From JAMXLO01 sp035569235 (lineage in GTDB: Bacteria; Pseudomonadota; Alphaproteobacteria; Acetobacterales; Acetobacteraceae): a stretch of DNA of 64,000 nt. Each line of letters opens with the position of its first letter. The first letter of the stretch is position 1. The notes below the pieces were generated by a model. The model was not told the DNA's origin and ran no database searches. It worked only from the letters and a program-made list of their open reading frames with translations. Where the stretch lies: contig DATMND010000299.1 in NCBI GenBank assembly GCA_035569235.1, positions 1 through 64,000 on the forward strand. Reading direction: 5' to 3'. Positions 43,696-52,375 of the stretch are shown here, piece by piece. A program made the translations under genes and the position numbers.

Positions 43696-45384
43696 ATGCC
43701 AACCGGAGCGCGCGCGTTCGGTTATCCGATCGGCTGGCTGTCCGCCGATCTTGTTGCCGGCGTCACGCTCGCGGCGTACGCCATTCCGGTGTCGCTCGCC
43801 TACGCGACGCTGGCCGGACTGCCGCCGCAGGTGGGTGTGTACGGCTATCTGCTCGGCGGACTTGGCTACGCACTCGCCGGATCGTCCCGCTTCCTCGCCG
43901 TCGGCCCGACGTCCGCGATCTCGCTGATGATTGCGGGCGCGGTCGGCAACATGGCGGGGGACGATATGGCGCGGTATGCCCAGATCGCTTCCGCCGCCGC
44001 CTTCGGAGTGGGCGTGGCCTGTCTGATCGCATGGCTGTTCCGGCTCAGCGTCCTGGTCAAGCTGATCAGCGACAGTGTGCTGACCGGGTTCAAGGCCGGC
44101 GCCGGATTGACCATCGCATTGACGCAGTTGCCGGCCCTCCTCGGCGTGAGCGGCGGCGGCCACGGCGTCCCCGAACGACTGCTGATCCTGGCGGGACAGC
44201 TCGGCGGGACGAACCTGGCGACGCTTGCTGTCGGCCTCGTGGCGTTGACGCTGCTGTGGTGCGGCGAGCGGTGGCTGCCGGGACGCCCGGGCGCGCTCGG
44301 CGTGGTCGCGCTGTCGATCATCGCGGTGGCGCTGTTCGGGCTTACGCGGTTCAAGATCACCGTCACCGGCATCATCCCGCCCGGGTTGCCTTTGCCTGTC
44401 ATGCCAACCGGGCAGTTGCGCGATCAGGAGGGCATCGGCGCACTCGCCATCGGATGCATGCTGCTTGCCTATATCGAGGGTGTCGCGGCGGCGCGCGCGT
44501 TCGCGACCAAGCACCGCCAGACCATCGATCCGCGACGGGAGCTGCTGGGTCTGGCCGCAGCCAACATCGCAACCGCGGCATTCGGCGGCTATCCGGTGGC
44601 GGGAGGCCTGTCGCAGACCGCGGTGAACGAAGGGGCGGGCGCGCGCTCCCGCATGTCCCTGGTGATCGCCTCGCTGACCCTTGCGCTGTGCCTGATGTTC
44701 TTCACCACGCTGCTCGCCGACCTGCCCAAGGCGGTGCTCGCCGCAGTGGTCATGATGGCGGTGCGCGGGCTCGTGGATGTCAGCGCGCTGCGACACATGT
44801 GGCGGACCAGCCGGGTGGATTTTCTCAACGCACTGGCCGCTCTTGTGGGGGTCCTGCTGCTCGGCATCCTGCAGGGCATCCTGCTCGCGGCTCTGATCTC
44901 GGTCCTTCTGCTGCTGGCGTTATCGGCGACCCCACATGTGGCGGTCCTTGGGCGCATTCCCGGCACCGAGCAATACTCGGACATCGAACGCCATCCGCAA
45001 AACGTGCCGCTGGCCGGCGTGCTGGCCGTCCGCCCGGAGGCCGCGCTGTTGTATCTCAACGCAGACTACGTGCTGTCTGCCATCTTCGTGCAGGTCGAGA
45101 CGGCGGGTCCGCGCGCGATCCGTAACGTGGTCTGCGATCTCTCCGCCTCGCCATCGATGGATCTCGCCGGGACTAGGATGCTGGCCGAGCTGTGTGAAAA
45201 TCTGCTGGATCGGGGCATCGGGCTGACCGTGACGAATGCGCATGGGCGCGTGCGCGACCTGCTGCGCGCCGAGGGGCTCGATGGCAAAATCCGCGGGGTC
45301 GCACGCGGGACCTCACTTGAAAGCGAACTCTCCGCCATGTCTGAAGTGGGCACGAGGGAATTGCCGGATCAAGCCGGGCCATGA
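43696..45384 (+). CDS. SulP-family anion transporter with STAS domain
   Basis: 562 residues; start ATG at 43696 is preferred over the upstream one at 43591 because GAAGGA lies seven bases before it and the membrane part begins soon after. GWLSADLVAGVTLAAYAIPVSLAYATLAGLPPQVGVYGYLL is the SulP signature region. About 10-14 hydrophobic segments follow to residue 420. The C-terminal STAS domain includes NVVCDLSASPSMDLAGTRML. It imports sulfate, bicarbonate or similar anions; with a carbonic anhydrase gene a few kilobases away, bicarbonate is a plausible alternative to sulfate. The last codons and the stop lie in a dispersed repeat arm. Confidence 0.9.
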   Translation: MPTGARAFGYPIGWLSADLVAGVTLAAYAIPVSLAYATLAGLPPQVGVYGYLLGGLGYALAGSSRFLAVGPTSAISLMIAGAVGNMAGDDMARYAQIASAAAFGVGVACLIAWLFRLSVLVKLISDSVLTGFKAGAGLTIALTQLPALLGVSGGGHGVPERLLILAGQLGGTNLATLAVGLVALTLLWCGERWLPGRPGALGVVALSIIAVALFGLTRFKITVTGIIPPGLPLPVMPTGQLRDQEGIGALAIGCMLLAYIEGVAAARAFATKHRQTIDPRRELLGLAAANIATAAFGGYPVAGGLSQTAVNEGAGARSRMSLVIASLTLALCLMFFTTLLADLPKAVLAAVVMMAVRGLVDVSALRHMWRTSRVDFLNALAALVGVLLLGILQGILLAALISVLLLLALSATPHVAVLGRIPGTEQYSDIERHPQNVPLAGVLAVRPEAALLYLNADYVLSAIFVQVETAGPRAIRNVVCDLSASPSMDLAGTRMLAELCENLLDRGIGLTVTNAHGRVRDLLRAEGLDGKIRGVARGTSLESELSAMSEVGTRELPDQAGP

Positions 45385-45386
45385 CG
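45361..45386. repeat. Single arm of the dispersed palindromic element
   Basis: TTGCCGGATCAAGCCGGGCC and the following ATGACG match one arm of the elements at 21938 and 5826 (core GGCCATGACG). It carries the last codons and the TGA of the SulP gene, showing that the repeat has entered the 3' end of a coding region. Confidence 0.6.
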
Positions 45387-45433
45387 TAACTGGCAGGCCG
45401 GCCCACGTGCGAGGCTGCGCGGGTCGGCGTTCG

Positions 45434-45763
45434 TTACCGTGCTTCGCGGCCGGTCGTTTCCTGGAGTGCACGGACACCGACCGCCGCAACCAGGCCCGTC
45501 AGCAGGATGCCGGTGAAGCCGATCACAACGGAGATCAGCCGCGTGCTGAAATGCTCTGGCACCAGGTCGCCATATCCGATAGTCAGCCCGGTGACGAACG
45601 TGAAATACGCCGCCTCACCCATCGGCCACGCCTCACGAAGGCCGACCAGCATGCCAAGTCCCAGCTGAACAACGATGAGGCCGGAAAGAATTGGCCAGAC
45701 CACAAGCAACTCCTGCCAGAATGCCTTGAAAAAGTGTCGTCTCAGTTCAGCGGACCGCGTCAT
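45434..45763 (-). CDS. Two-TM potassium channel-like protein
   Basis: 109 residues; ATG at 45763 with GGAGGGCTCC before it. Two membrane helices (about 18-40 and 78-98) flank a pore loop with the selectivity filter TIGYGD. The length matches the minimal KcsA/MthK-type pore without a RCK or cyclic-nucleotide domain. It should form a tetrameric potassium-selective channel in the inner membrane; gating sensors are not encoded in it. An FNR/FixK box lies 76 bases upstream of its start but may serve the rightward genes instead. Confidence 0.88.
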   Translation of the reverse strand: MTRSAELRRHFFKAFWQELLVVWPILSGLIVVQLGLGMLVGLREAWPMGEAAYFTFVTGLTIGYGDLVPEHFSTRLISVVIGFTGILLTGLVAAVGVRALQETTGREAR

Positions 45764-45838
45764 GGAGCCCTCCATCATTCCATCCCGATGACTCTGTCGC
45801 AAAGGTGAGCCAGCCGACGAAGACGCGCGTCGAGGCGT

Positions 45839-45852
45839 TTGATCTGGATCAA
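45839..45852. promoter_or_regulatory. FNR/FixK-type box (perfect consensus)
   Basis: TTGATCTGGATCAA is a perfect TTGAT-N4-ATCAA. On the plus strand a TGCTA motif lies 20 bases downstream (45872), as it does for the box at 46281 (46313), so it probably drives rightward transcription; a leftward role for the potassium channel gene is also possible. Confidence 0.72.
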
Positions 45853-45970
45853 TATGCCACGACGGCGATCGTGCTAGGCGGCAGAAATCGCGGTATCTGG
45901 TCGTTCATTCGGGCGATCGGGATGGCCGAGGTCGGGGGACGATCCGCTGCTCGGGCAGGCACTGGCAAAG

Positions 45971-46255
45971 ATGTCACGTCGGATCACCACCCGGCTCCAC
46001 CTGCTGCTCATGGTGCTGACGGTCGCGGGATTCGCATCGATCCGACCCGGGACGGTACCCCGCGATCGGCTCGACTACATCTCGGCGGTCGGGGAGTCCT
46101 GGAAGGAGCAGACGCTGCACAACATCGTGCGGCTGCGCTACGGCGATGCGCCGAGCTTCGTCGAAGTGTCGTCGGTGATCAGCGCCTATACATTCCAGGG
46201 ACAGGTCACCGGCGTCACACCGCAGGTGCCGGTGCTGACAATCCCGGCCAGCTGA
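45971..46255 (+). pseudogene. N-terminal remnant of an uncharacterised lipoprotein-like family
   Basis: 94 codons. After a short hydrophobic lead, PGTVPRDRLDYISAVGESWK and NIVRLRYGDAPSFVEVSSVIS match the first part of a proteobacterial family of about 400-residue lipoproteins. Two things are odd: the usual lipobox Cys is replaced (VAGFASIRPG, where a Cys before ASIRPG is expected), and the rest of the protein is missing, the frame stopping after VLTIPAS. It probably reflects a deletion; a short functional product is less likely. It lies downstream of the FNR box at 45839. Confidence 0.6.
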
Positions 46256-46280
46256 GCCGGATCTGGCGGGGTCAGACAGT

Positions 46281-46294
46281 TTGATCCAGGTCAA
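46281..46294 (+). promoter_or_regulatory. FNR/FixK-type box upstream of the CBS gene
   Basis: TTGATCCAGGTCAA, identical to the box at 38937. Its centre lies 85 bases before the CBS gene start. CTAATG (46315-46320) is centred about 30-31 bases downstream and serves as -10, consistent with class II FNR activation. Confidence 0.75.
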
Positions 46295-46372
46295 GCACCG
46301 TGCGTCAAAATGTGCTAATGATCCGTGCAATGGTGACGCGGTTTCGCGCGGACGCGAAAGGGGAACCAACCA

Positions 46373-46846
46373 ATGTTGGATGAAGCAGTGTTTACGGCGG
46401 CCGATCTGATGACCCGCGATGTGGCAGTTGTGCATCCGGAGACGTCTCTGCTCGAGGCCGTGAAGCTGATGGCGAAGCGCCGTATCAGCGGTGTGCCGGT
46501 GGTGGACGATGCCGGTACCATCGTCGGCGTGATGAGCGAGGGTGACCTGGTGCGTTGGCATGAGGGGTACACCGAGCGCCAAGCCCGCTGGCTCGACATG
46601 CTCGCCGATGGTTTTCAACTCGCACCGGAATTCCTGGAAGGCATTCAGGAGCAGCTACGCAAGGTGAAGTCAGTGATGTCGGCAGGCGTCACCACGGTCA
46701 CCGAGGATACGCCGGCCCGCGACATGGCACATCTGATGCACACCAAGAACATCAAGCGAGTGCCGGTGGTGCGCGATGGCAAACTGGTGGGCATCGTCGC
46801 GCGCTCCGACCTTGTGCGGGCGCTCGCGCAGAAGCTGGAGGAGTAG
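46373..46846 (+). CDS. CBS-domain pair protein
   Basis: 157 residues with AAAGGGGAACC before the ATG. Two CBS motifs are present: TAADLMTRDVAVVHPETSLL with SGVPVVDDAGTIVGVMSEGDL (about 5-60), and VKSVMSAGVTTVTEDTPARD with KRVPVVRDGKLVGIVARSDLV (about 98-152). The pair makes one Bateman module that binds adenine nucleotides and senses energy charge. Between them is a helical linker of 35 residues. The FNR box upstream suggests expression under low oxygen, in agreement with CBS genes in lxa-type loci. The target protein is not indicated. Confidence 0.92.
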   Translation: MLDEAVFTAADLMTRDVAVVHPETSLLEAVKLMAKRRISGVPVVDDAGTIVGVMSEGDLVRWHEGYTERQARWLDMLADGFQLAPEFLEGIQEQLRKVKSVMSAGVTTVTEDTPARDMAHLMHTKNIKRVPVVRDGKLVGIVARSDLVRALAQKLEE

Positions 46847-46851
46847 CCGGC

Positions 46852-46864
46852 CCCCGCAGCGGGG
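46852..46864 (+). terminator. Weak hairpin after the CBS gene
   Basis: CCCCG-CAG-CGGGG follows the CBS stop by five bases. The stem is only five pairs and no T-run follows, so it could at most contribute to termination between the convergent CBS and membrane-protein genes. Confidence 0.35.
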
Positions 46865-46902
46865 ATCGGAGTAGGGACACCGAATGAGGCGCGGCCAACT
46901 CG

Positions 46903-47595
46903 TCATACGTGCTCGGCGACCGCCTGCCGCTCCTTCCGCAGGTTCTCGCTCAGGATGTAGATACTGACCACAAGCACCCAGCAGGGAAAGACAAACAGCA
47001 GCCAGTCGAGGTAGCCGCTGAAGATCAGGATCACCGCAGCCGATGCGTATCCGAGCATCGCGATCCACCGGGGTGTGAACCGAGTATAAACGGCCAGCGT
47101 GGACGTCGTGATCATGAAGACCGCCGCCATTTTGAAGGCGTAAATATGCATGATGTCGTAAGCGAATTTGCGTGCGAAGATCATTGAGGACGCATCGATC
47201 TGCGCATTAGGCGCGGCGGTGTATGACAGCACGAGACTGCCAATTGCCGAAGCGGCGACGAACAGCATGCCCAGGAACATCAGACCGCTGCCGAGGAACA
47301 CCGTGGCGAAGAACTTGTCCTCCTTGGCGCCAAGGCGGTCACGCAGGACTCCAAGGAACCACATAAAGGCGATGCCGGCGAACGGCACAAGGTTCAGCGC
47401 GAACGTCACCCTTGCAGCGTCCTTCTCCATCCACGCGGAGATCTGGAGCGGATCGCTTGGGATGGACAGGCGGAGCAGCCAGAGGCTGGTGATCAGCAGG
47501 AGCGAAAAAAGGATTCCGGCAATGGCGGCGGCGCGGGGCGTTTTGAGGTTGGCGCGCGTCAATGACTCCCTGGTCCCGCCGGGATCGCTCGCCAC
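46903..47595 (-). CDS. Multi-TM membrane protein, unknown function
   Basis: 230 residues from the GTG at 47595, which has GAGGGG before it. At least five or six membrane helices are seen (AAAIAGILFSLLLITSLWLL, FALNLVPFAGIAFMWFLGVL, two merged around FLGSGLMFLGMLFVAASAIG, MAAVFMITTSTLAVY, and a pair near the C-terminus). Charged loops are short. It follows the lipoprotein gene by 11 bases, last gene of the RND operon. I do not recognise the family; a four-gene arrangement with an efflux pump suggests an accessory role, which is inference. Confidence 0.65.
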   Translation of the reverse strand: MASDPGGTRESLTRANLKTPRAAAIAGILFSLLLITSLWLLRLSIPSDPLQISAWMEKDAARVTFALNLVPFAGIAFMWFLGVLRDRLGAKEDKFFATVFLGSGLMFLGMLFVAASAIGSLVLSYTAAPNAQIDASSMIFARKFAYDIMHIYAFKMAAVFMITTSTLAVYTRFTPRWIAMLGYASAAVILIFSGYLDWLLFVFPCWVLVVSIYILSENLRKERQAVAEHV

Positions 47596-47606
47596 GTCAT
47601 GCCCCT

Positions 47607-48035
47607 CTATGATCGATCCAGTGCAAACGAATAGACGCAGACGGACCCGTCGATCTTGCCGGATATGTGTGTTCCGGCGACGCGGCCGGTCATCGTGCCA
47701 CTCGCCACGCTGCTGCGGAACGAACCCTCCGGTGCGATCGTCGCCGAATACACCGGTGTTGGGTTGTTCGGCGCGTTGGGATGCGGCATGGCGTAGGAGA
47801 ACGCGTTGTTCGTCACCTGGAATACTATCTGCGGATCGGTCTCGCACCATTGCTGTTGCACACCCGAACCCAGCCCGGTGATCTGCACGGCCCCTCGGTA
47901 AGTGCCGTCCCATGACGTTGCGGCTGCTGGCATGGGCGAAGCGGTGCTGTTGAGTTGCGTTGCAGGCGTTGCAGTGCAGCCGGCGATCGCCATCATTGTG
48001 ATAGACACCCGCGCCGTCAGGTACGATGCTCTCAT
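47607..48035 (-). CDS. Small lipoprotein in the RND operon
   Basis: 142 residues from the ATG at 48035. The lead RASYLTARVSITMMAIAGCTATP ends in a lipobox (I-A-G-C), giving a mature lipoprotein that starts at Cys. The remaining 120 residues have alternating strands (TYRGAVQITGLGSG, TPVYSATIAPEGSFRSSVAS, GTHISGKIDGSVCVYSFAL) with three Cys, compatible with a beta-barrel-like small domain. It begins 31 bases after the RND permease stop. Family not recognised. Confidence 0.72.
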   Translation of the reverse strand: MRASYLTARVSITMMAIAGCTATPATQLNSTASPMPAAATSWDGTYRGAVQITGLGSGVQQQWCETDPQIVFQVTNNAFSYAMPHPNAPNNPTPVYSATIAPEGSFRSSVASGTMTGRVAGTHISGKIDGSVCVYSFALDRS

Positions 48036-48066
48036 TATCCTGATGTCCTGAATAAGCGACCGCGCC

Positions 48067-51000
48067 TCAATGGATCGACCCCGGCACGTGTTCGCCGGCG
48101 CCGACACCGCTCTCATCCGCCGCGCTCCGCTCCTTCGGCCGCGCCGAGGAGCGCAGGCGCTCGCGGATCGACTGGAAGGTCACATACAGCGCCGGGATGG
48201 CGAAGATGCCGATGAACGACGCCGCGAGCATGCCACCGAACACCGGCGTGCCGACATTGCGCCGCGCAAGCTGCGACGGGCCGACAGCGATCACCAGCGG
48301 CAACAGACCCAGGATGAACGCGAACGACGTCATCATCACGGGGCGGAAGCGCAGCCGCGCGCCTTCGGTCGCGGCCTCGAGCAGCGGGATGCCCTCCGAG
48401 CGGCGCTCCTTGGCGAATTCGACGATCAGGATGCCGTTCTTTGCCGCCAGACCAATCAGCACGACCATGCCGATCTGCCCGTAGAGATCGAGCGTAAGGC
48501 CGGCCATGACGATGCCGAGAAACGACCCGACGACGCCGATGGTGACCGAAAGCAGAACGGGCACCGGGATAGTCCAGCTCTCGTACTGCGCCACCAGGAA
48601 CAGGTAGGCGAACAGCACGGCGAAGCTCAGGATGATGACGGTCTTGCCCTCCGCCCGCTTCTCCTGGAACGACACGTCGGTCCACAGGCCGCGGTAGCCG
48701 CGCGGCAGGGTCTTCGCCGCAACCTCCTCCATCGCCGCCAGCGCCTGGCCGGACGAGACGCCCGGTGCGGGGCTGCCCTGGACAGTCACCGCGATCTGGT
48801 TGTTGTATCGGATCAGCGCCTGCGGCCCGATCACCGGCTTCACCTCGACCAGGCTGCGCAGCGGGATCATATCGCCGTCGGCGCTGCGCACGTTGATCCG
48901 GTAGATGTCGTCGATCGACGCTCTGTCCTGGGCCTCGCCCTGCACCTGCACCTGCCAGGTGCGGCCGAACAGGTTCATATCGTTGACGTAGTAGCCGCCC
49001 AGGGAGGCCTGCAGCGCCTGGAAGATCGCGGACGGATCCACCTTCAGGATCTGTGCCTTGTCGCGATCGATATCGAGAAAGATCGACGGCGTCGCGGCCG
49101 AGAACGTGCTGAACACCCGCCTTAGCCGTGGGTCCTGGTTCGCTGCCACCAGCAGCCCGCGCAGGACCTGCGCCAGCGCACGTGGCGTGCCGCCGCCGGC
49201 ATCCTGCAGCACGTAGCTGAAGCCGCCGCCCGTCCCGAGCCCGATGATCGGCGGCGGAGCGAGCGGAACGGCCAGGCCACCACGCAACTGCCGGAACTTC
49301 ACTCCCAGCCGCGCAATCATGGCCTGCGCCGACTGCGCGGGGTCGGCACGCTCCTCAAACGACTTCAACGACACGATGAGGAAGGCGGCATTGGGCTGCG
49401 AATAGTTATCGATGAAGTTCAGCCCGATTGTCGCGGAATAGTCCTCGATCTCGGGTTCCTGTTTCAGGACATCCTCGATCTGTCCGACGAAATCGATCGA
49501 CCGGCCGACGGAGGCACCATCGGGCAGCTGTACGATGACGAAGAACGCCCCCTGATCGTCCTCCGGCAGGAAGCCGGTCGGGGTGATCTTCCCCAGCCCC
49601 CACACGCCTGCCATCGCGACGCCGACCATCACCAGCCCGATGATCGAGATGCGCACCAGCCGGGCGACAATGGCGCCATAGCCGTCGCGCACCCAGTCGA
49701 TCCCGCGCATCAGCATGCCGATCGGCCCGCGGCGCGGCCCGTGATGCGGGCGCAGCAGCACGGCGCACAGCGCCGGCGACAGCGTGAGCGCGTTGATCGC
49801 CGAGAGGAACATCGACACTGCAACGGTGATGGCGAACTGACGGAACAGCTCGCCCGAGATGCCCGGGATGAACGCCACCGGCACGAACACCGACAGCAGC
49901 ACCAGGGTGATCGCGATGATCGGGGCGAAGATCTGCCCCATCGCGACCTTGGTCGCCTCGCCTGGCGACAGCTCGGGATGCTGCTCCATTACCTGCTCGA
50001 CCGCCTCGACCACAACGATCGCATCGTCCACCACGATGCCGATGGCGAGCACGATCGCCAGCAGCGAGACGGTGTTGGCGGAATAGCCGATGGCGTTCAG
50101 CACGATGAACGTGCCGATCAGGCTCACCGGAACCGCGATCGTGGGGATCAGCGTGGCGCGGAGGTTGCCAAGGAAGAGGTAGACGACCAGCACGACCAGG
50201 ATGAAGGCCTCGACCAGCGTCTTCTGCACCTCGTGGATCGTCGCGGTGACGAAGGTCGTCGGGTCGTAGGTGACCTTCCAGGCGAGATCGTCGGGAAAAT
50301 TGCGCGCCGAGTCGGCCATCACCTGCTTGACGCCGCCGAGCGCGGTCAGCGCATTGGCGCCCGGCGCCTGATACACCGCCATCAGCGCCGCGGGGGCGCC
50401 GTTCAGCCGCGTCGAGCGGTCGAGATTGGCCGCGCCCAGCTCCAGACGGGCAACGTCGCCGAGGCGCAGCACCGACCCGTCGGGGTTGGTGCGGATGACG
50501 ATCTGTTCGAACTCGGCGACCGACGAAAGCCGCCCCTTGGTCTGGATGTTGAGCTGCAACTGCTGGTCGTTGGAGATCGGTCGCGCGCCGATCCGTCCCA
50601 CTGCGGCCTGCACGTTCTGCGACTGGATCGCCTTGATGATATCGGCCGTGGTCAGGTTGAGGCCAGTCAGCCGGTCGGTGCGCACCCAGGCGCGCATCGC
50701 GTAGTCCTGCGGCCCGAACAGCGTTGCATCGCCGACACCGGGCGAACTCTTGATCTGATCGAGCAAGTTGATCGTCGCGTAGTTCGAGATGAACAGCTCG
50801 TCGTGCGTCTGCTTCGGCGAATAGAGCGCGATCACCCCGAGCAGCGCGGAGGACTGCTTCTTCACCGTCACGCCCTGCTTGCGCACGTCCTCCGGCAGCT
50901 TGGCCAACGCGACCTGAACGCGGTTGTTGACGTTGACCGTGTTGATGTCGGGGTCGGTGCCGAGCTCGAACGACACCTTCAGCGAGTAGCTGCCGTCGTT

Positions 51001-51252
51001 GCCGCTGACGCTCTTCATGTAGATCATCTTGTCGACGCCGACGACCTGGCTCTCGATCGGCTGCGCGATCGTCGACTCCACCACGGCGGCGGACGCGCCC
51101 GGATACGTCGTGGTGACCGACACCTGCGGCGGCACGATGTCGGGGTACTGGGCGATCGGGATCACCAGCAGCGACAGTAGGCCGGCGATCGTCGTGACGA
51201 TGGCGATGACCGTCGCGAGTCGCGGCCGATCGATGAAGATGGCGGAGAACAT
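48067..51252 (-). CDS. RND efflux permease, HAE1 (AcrB) type
   Basis: 1061 residues, the normal size. IFIDRPRLATVIAIVTTIAG is the first TM helix; TM4 carries the proton-relay Asp pair in GIVVDDAIVVVEAVEQVME; the funnel and porter subdomains with the characteristic PDIVPPQVSVTTTYPGASA follow, and GAFFVIVQLPDGAS begins the second half. HAE1 members pump hydrophobic drugs and solvents. It follows the adaptor gene by four bases. An outer-membrane channel gene is not next to it, so a TolC-type protein encoded elsewhere must complete the tripartite pump. Confidence 0.95.
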   Translation of the reverse strand: MFSAIFIDRPRLATVIAIVTTIAGLLSLLVIPIAQYPDIVPPQVSVTTTYPGASAAVVESTIAQPIESQVVGVDKMIYMKSVSGNDGSYSLKVSFELGTDPDINTVNVNNRVQVALAKLPEDVRKQGVTVKKQSSALLGVIALYSPKQTHDELFISNYATINLLDQIKSSPGVGDATLFGPQDYAMRAWVRTDRLTGLNLTTADIIKAIQSQNVQAAVGRIGARPISNDQQLQLNIQTKGRLSSVAEFEQIVIRTNPDGSVLRLGDVARLELGAANLDRSTRLNGAPAALMAVYQAPGANALTALGGVKQVMADSARNFPDDLAWKVTYDPTTFVTATIHEVQKTLVEAFILVVLVVYLFLGNLRATLIPTIAVPVSLIGTFIVLNAIGYSANTVSLLAIVLAIGIVVDDAIVVVEAVEQVMEQHPELSPGEATKVAMGQIFAPIIAITLVLLSVFVPVAFIPGISGELFRQFAITVAVSMFLSAINALTLSPALCAVLLRPHHGPRRGPIGMLMRGIDWVRDGYGAIVARLVRISIIGLVMVGVAMAGVWGLGKITPTGFLPEDDQGAFFVIVQLPDGASVGRSIDFVGQIEDVLKQEPEIEDYSATIGLNFIDNYSQPNAAFLIVSLKSFEERADPAQSAQAMIARLGVKFRQLRGGLAVPLAPPPIIGLGTGGGFSYVLQDAGGGTPRALAQVLRGLLVAANQDPRLRRVFSTFSAATPSIFLDIDRDKAQILKVDPSAIFQALQASLGGYYVNDMNLFGRTWQVQVQGEAQDRASIDDIYRINVRSADGDMIPLRSLVEVKPVIGPQALIRYNNQIAVTVQGSPAPGVSSGQALAAMEEVAAKTLPRGYRGLWTDVSFQEKRAEGKTVIILSFAVLFAYLFLVAQYESWTIPVPVLLSVTIGVVGSFLGIVMAGLTLDLYGQIGMVVLIGLAAKNGILIVEFAKERRSEGIPLLEAATEGARLRFRPVMMTSFAFILGLLPLVIAVGPSQLARRNVGTPVFGGMLAASFIGIFAIPALYVTFQSIRERLRSSARPKERSAADESGVGAGEHVPGSIH

Positions 51253-51256
51253 GCGG

Positions 51257-52375
51257 TCAGGTCCCGCGGAGCGGCGGCGGTGCGGGGCTCGCGACGACCG
51301 GCGAACCCGGGCGAAGGCCTTCCATGCCCTGAACCACGACCTGCTCGCCGCCCTTCAGACCGTCGGTCACGATCGCATACGGACCTGACTCGCCGCCCAG
51401 CTTCACCCGTTGGACCGTCGCCTTGCCGTCCACGACCACGAAGACGTAGGTGCCCTGCTGATCGACGATCAACGCGGTCTGCGGTACAAGCACCTTCTCC
51501 TCGGGCTTGTCCGACTCGACCGATACCCGGACGAGCTGGCCGTCGATCAGCCTGCCCTTGGGATTGGGGAAGGTCGCGCGCACCAGCACCGTGTCGGTCG
51601 CGCGGTCCACCGTCACGTCAACGAAGTTGATCCGGCCCGTCTGGTCGTAGATCGAGCCATCCGAAAAGCTGATGCGAACGGCAAACTGCTGCCCCCGTTC
51701 GGCGCCCACCTTGCGATCCGCGTTCTCCTGCACGTGCAGGAACTCGCGCTGGCTGACCGGGAAGGTCACATACATCGGATCGCGGCTGACGATCACGGTC
51801 AGCGGACCACTGTCCGGTCCGACCACGTTGCCTTTAGTCAATTTGCTGCGGCCGACCTCGCCGGTGATCGGCGCGGTGATCTCGGTGTAGCCCAGGTTGA
51901 CGTTGGCGGTCTTCAGGTTGGCATCGGCGATCACCACGTCCCCCTGGGCGCTTTTCTCATCGGCGATGCGCACGTCGAGCAGCGCCTTGGAGGCGGCGTC
52001 GGTCTTGGTCAGCTCCTGCGTGCGCGCCCGCTGCGCGGTGGCGTTGGCGAATTTGCCCTGCGCCTCGTAGAGCGCGCCCTGCGCCTGCTGCACCGCGGCC
52101 TGGAACGTGTCCGGCTCGATCCGGTAGAGAACATCGCCAGCCTTGACGATGTTGCCTTCCGTGAACAGGACGTTTTGCAGGAAGCCTGTCACGCGCGCGC
52201 GGATTTCCACCCGCTCCATAGCCTCCACGCGGCCGACGAATTCGGTCGCCTGGGTGATCGGCCGCAGCTCGGCCGGTAGAACGCCGACGGGGATGGCAGT
52301 GGGCTCCTGTGCCGCAATCCGGGGAGCCGTGGCGATGAGGCAGAGCAAGGCGATGGCATGTACTAGAGGACGCAT
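51257..52375 (-). CDS. RND periplasmic adaptor (MFP) subunit
   Basis: 372 residues from the ATG at 52375. A signal peptide (RPLVHAIALLCLIATAPRIAAQ) precedes the adaptor: lipoyl-like half ELRPITQATEFVGRVEAMERVEI, the helical hairpin with QGALYEAQGKFANATAQRART and the partner half DANLKTANVNLGYTEITAPITG. The C-terminal barrel ends with RVKLGGESGPYAIVTDGLKGGEQVVVQG. There is no lipobox, so it is a soluble or loosely attached adaptor. Promoter lies in the 352-base gap shared with the divergent 192-residue coiled-coil gene. Confidence 0.93.
   Translation of the reverse strand: MRPLVHAIALLCLIATAPRIAAQEPTAIPVGVLPAELRPITQATEFVGRVEAMERVEIRARVTGFLQNVLFTEGNIVKAGDVLYRIEPDTFQAAVQQAQGALYEAQGKFANATAQRARTQELTKTDAASKALLDVRIADEKSAQGDVVIADANLKTANVNLGYTEITAPITGEVGRSKLTKGNVVGPDSGPLTVIVSRDPMYVTFPVSQREFLHVQENADRKVGAERGQQFAVRISFSDGSIYDQTGRINFVDVTVDRATDTVLVRATFPNPKGRLIDGQLVRVSVESDKPEEKVLVPQTALIVDQQGTYVFVVVDGKATVQRVKLGGESGPYAIVTDGLKGGEQVVVQGMEGLRPGSPVVASPAPPPLRGT

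Noticed and set aside
46852..46864. Strong terminator after CBS
   Set aside because: The stem is short and no T-run follows; kept only as a weak hairpin.
49741..51180. Long plus-strand frame opposite the RND permease
   Set aside because: Antisense shadow with very high Arg/His/Asp content and no domain; the permease reading frame is certain.
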